Below, piece after piece: positions 6,947 to 8,483 of a stretch of DNA of 8,483 nucleotides (the first letter of the stretch is position 1; each line of letters begins with the position of its first letter). Location of the stretch: NCBI GenBank assembly GCA_038214135.1, contig JBBQSD010000198.1:1-8483 (forward strand). Reading direction: 5' to 3'. This DNA is from JANLSE01 sp038214135 (GTDB taxonomy: Bacteria > Chloroflexota > Chloroflexia > Chloroflexales > Roseiflexaceae). Under the pieces are notes generated by a model. It did not search any database. It saw only the letters and a program-made list of their open reading frames with translations, and had not been told where the DNA came from. Position numbers and translations under genes: made by a program.

Positions 6947-8470
6947 TTAGTATTGGCTATGATAGCGCAAGAGCCGCAATCCTTCCAGTCGAAGCACATC
7001 GGGATAGAGCGCCTTATAGATTTCGCAGTTGGGTGAGCGAATATCATAGCGGCCAGTTGCTCGATATGTCGCGATTGCACAGCCACCCGTACACCAATAG
7101 CGCCATTCGCAATCGCGGCAGCCCTCTTTCTGATCAACGGGCACATTCTGAACGCCAGTTGCATCAAGCCGAATGATATTGAGCGGATCGGATGCCCAGA
7201 TTGTCGTTACTGGCTTCGCGATCTCCATCTGGCACTTTGCCACATTGCCAACCTGATCAATCACCAGATAGTTATCGCCAACCGCACACGTGCGGCTGTG
7301 TGCCGCACCAAGGTTAGCACGATCAAGCAGGCAACCAAGCAGACTATAGCGCGGCAGATTGGCCTCAATCACCCGATAGGCCGCCCGCATGCCATCGATC
7401 AGTGCTCGTTCTTCAATCTTTAGTGTGCTAAAATTGGCGCTACAATCATTCTCGCGATAAAAATTTAGCGTAAAATGGATGCCACGCTCAAGCAGCCAGG
7501 GCAACACATCCGGCAAGCCAGCCACACTCGCGCCCGTGATTGTCACCGAGATCGTCAATTCAATGCCAAGTTCGTGTGCTCGTTCAATGCTTGCAATTGT
7601 GGCTTTGTACGTCCCCTGGCCATGAATCGTTGGCCGCTGGGCATTATGAAACGCCTCCGGCCCATCGAGTGAGATCATCAGCCGCAGCCCAAGATCGCGG
7701 ATGCGCCCAAGCTTATGGCGGGTCAGCCCCACCCCATTACTCAGCACGACACCGCGCAACATAATGCCAGCCTGTTCCGCCTGTGATTGGGCATAACGGT
7801 GCATCTGTTCAACCAGTGCAAGGTTCAGGCTGGCCTCACCGCCAGCATATTTCAGCAGCACGCGTACATAGCCATGGCGCTGTGCTGAACGAAGCACCGC
7901 ATCCACCGCCGCAAAAGCCGTCTCCGCCGACATCGCCTCATCGGTTTTGTCCACATAGCAATAGGTGCAGCGCAGATTACACGCATTCGTCACATGCAAC
8001 CAGGCCACCAACTCATCGGCCGGCGCTGGCGGTGCATCAACATGGCCAGCGAACTGGAGTAGGCCCAATTGGAGCAATTGTTGTGCTGCTGCCAGTGTTG
8101 CCGAGCCGGCAGCAGCAAGTGGCAGCGGCGATTGGAAGCGCTGTAATAGATCGAGCGTTGCATCATTCACCAGCGCAACACGGCTGATCGATGGCACGAA
8201 CGCAACACTATAGCCATCGCGTAGTGTCAATGCATGTTGCTGCGGATGCCGTTGCACCAGCGCATCATCTGGCATATCAGCGAATGAGCGACTTGGCAGC
8301 GCCTGGGCACAGGCACAATCACAATCGGACCCACTCGCAGTGTAATCAATATCATCGGCAATAACCATAAAGGGCGATATGCCCGTATTGCTACTGTTAT
8401 CGGCATTGCTAGTCAATGGCATATCATCTCGCTCAATCAGAGAAGGAATGTTGTTATGCAGCGTTTTCAT
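6947..8470 (-). CDS. Radical SAM/SPASM peptide-maturase-like enzyme with N-terminal RRE-like domain
   Basis: This is a 507-residue cytoplasmic iron-sulfur enzyme. The radical SAM core carries the cluster motif CNLRCTYC (C164, C168, C171), which binds a [4Fe-4S] cluster and S-adenosylmethionine, and a GGE motif at 210-212. The C-terminus fits the SPASM pattern exactly: C395-x12-G-x4-C413, then C451-x2-C454-x5-C460-x3-C464-x17-C482, predicting two auxiliary clusters. Residues about 80-142 (ALTLRDGYSVAFVPS, then VNDATLDLL, then LLQLGLLQF) resemble a PqqD/RRE peptide-binding domain. Length and domain order match sactisynthase-type and other RiPP maturases (AlbA, PqqE and anSME relatives), so post-translational modification of a peptide or protein is the likely role; the substrate is unknown. 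The first ~60 residues are extra, polar, and contain DCDCAC (C50, C52, C54). The start is the ATG at 8470, preceded by AAGAGAAGG; Met17 (8422) has a weaker site. It is the first gene of the block in this window. Confidence 0.96.
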   Translation of the reverse strand: MKTLHNNIPSLIERDDMPLTSNADNSSNTGISPFMVIADDIDYTASGSDCDCACAQALPSRSFADMPDDALVQRHPQQHALTLRDGYSVAFVPSISRVALVNDATLDLLQRFQSPLPLAAAGSATLAAAQQLLQLGLLQFAGHVDAPPAPADELVAWLHVTNACNLRCTYCYVDKTDEAMSAETAFAAVDAVLRSAQRHGYVRVLLKYAGGEASLNLALVEQMHRYAQSQAEQAGIMLRGVVLSNGVGLTRHKLGRIRDLGLRLMISLDGPEAFHNAQRPTIHGQGTYKATIASIERAHELGIELTISVTITGASVAGLPDVLPWLLERGIHFTLNFYRENDCSANFSTLKIEERALIDGMRAAYRVIEANLPRYSLLGCLLDRANLGAAHSRTCAVGDNYLVIDQVGNVAKCQMEIAKPVTTIWASDPLNIIRLDATGVQNVPVDQKEGCRDCEWRYWCTGGCAIATYRATGRYDIRSPNCEIYKALYPDVLRLEGLRLLRYHSQY

Positions 8471-8473
8471 GTG

Positions 8474-8482
8474 CCTTCTCTT
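8474..8482 (-). promoter_or_regulatory. Putative ribosome binding site of the radical SAM gene
   Basis: A purine tract reading AAGAGAAGG on the minus strand ends 3 nt before the ATG at 8470. Its AGAG part sits at a more usual distance. It supports the first Met over Met17. The spacing of the AAGG part is short, so initiation could be moderate. Confidence 0.45.
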
Positions 8483-8483
8483 G

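Overview
The window is an almost gap-free block of four genes, all on the minus strand, so transcription runs from the right edge (about 8470) to the left edge. The encoded proteins are rich in Ala, Gln, Leu and Asp. The third gene has a long extracytoplasmic tail of TNTPTPVPP-type repeats, a linker style very common in Chloroflexota such as Herpetosiphon, Chloroflexus and Roseiflexus. By eye the GC content is a little above half. I therefore suggest a Chloroflexota bacterium, perhaps Herpetosiphon-like; this is inference from composition and linker style, not a database match.

Layout in order of transcription: (1) 8470-6947, a 507-residue radical SAM/SPASM enzyme with a probable N-terminal peptide-recognition (RRE/PqqD-like) domain and an unusual Cys-rich leader-like N-terminus. 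(2) 6891-2407 (possible upstream TTG start at 6921), a giant protein of about 1,494 residues: a divergent Hanks-type kinase domain with altered catalytic motifs, followed by about 1,200 residues of predominantly helical, TPR-like sequence. (3) 2410-1508, a 300-residue single-pass membrane protein with a short cytoplasmic N-terminus and a Pro/Thr-rich outer stalk. Its start overlaps the stop of gene 2 as ATGA. (4) 1448 to the left edge, a helical, TPR-like protein cut by the window end.

The spacings (55 nt, a 4-nt overlap, and 59 nt to the preferred start of gene 4) indicate one transcription unit whose promoter lies to the right of the window. No RNA gene, CRISPR array, insertion sequence, convincing terminator or promoter was seen, and no gene-free stretch exceeds about 60 bases.

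Working model (inference): a cytoplasmic pseudokinase-like scaffold and a second helical-repeat protein assemble at the membrane on the stalked single-pass protein, while the radical SAM enzyme modifies a peptide or protein partner. Linking a SPASM peptide maturase to a degenerate kinase/helical scaffold and a membrane stalk protein is not a cassette I recognise, and it is the main candidate for an undescribed system here. The window has no room for a separate precursor-peptide gene, so the enzyme's substrate must be encoded outside it, be one of the neighbouring proteins, or lie in the enzyme's own N-terminus.
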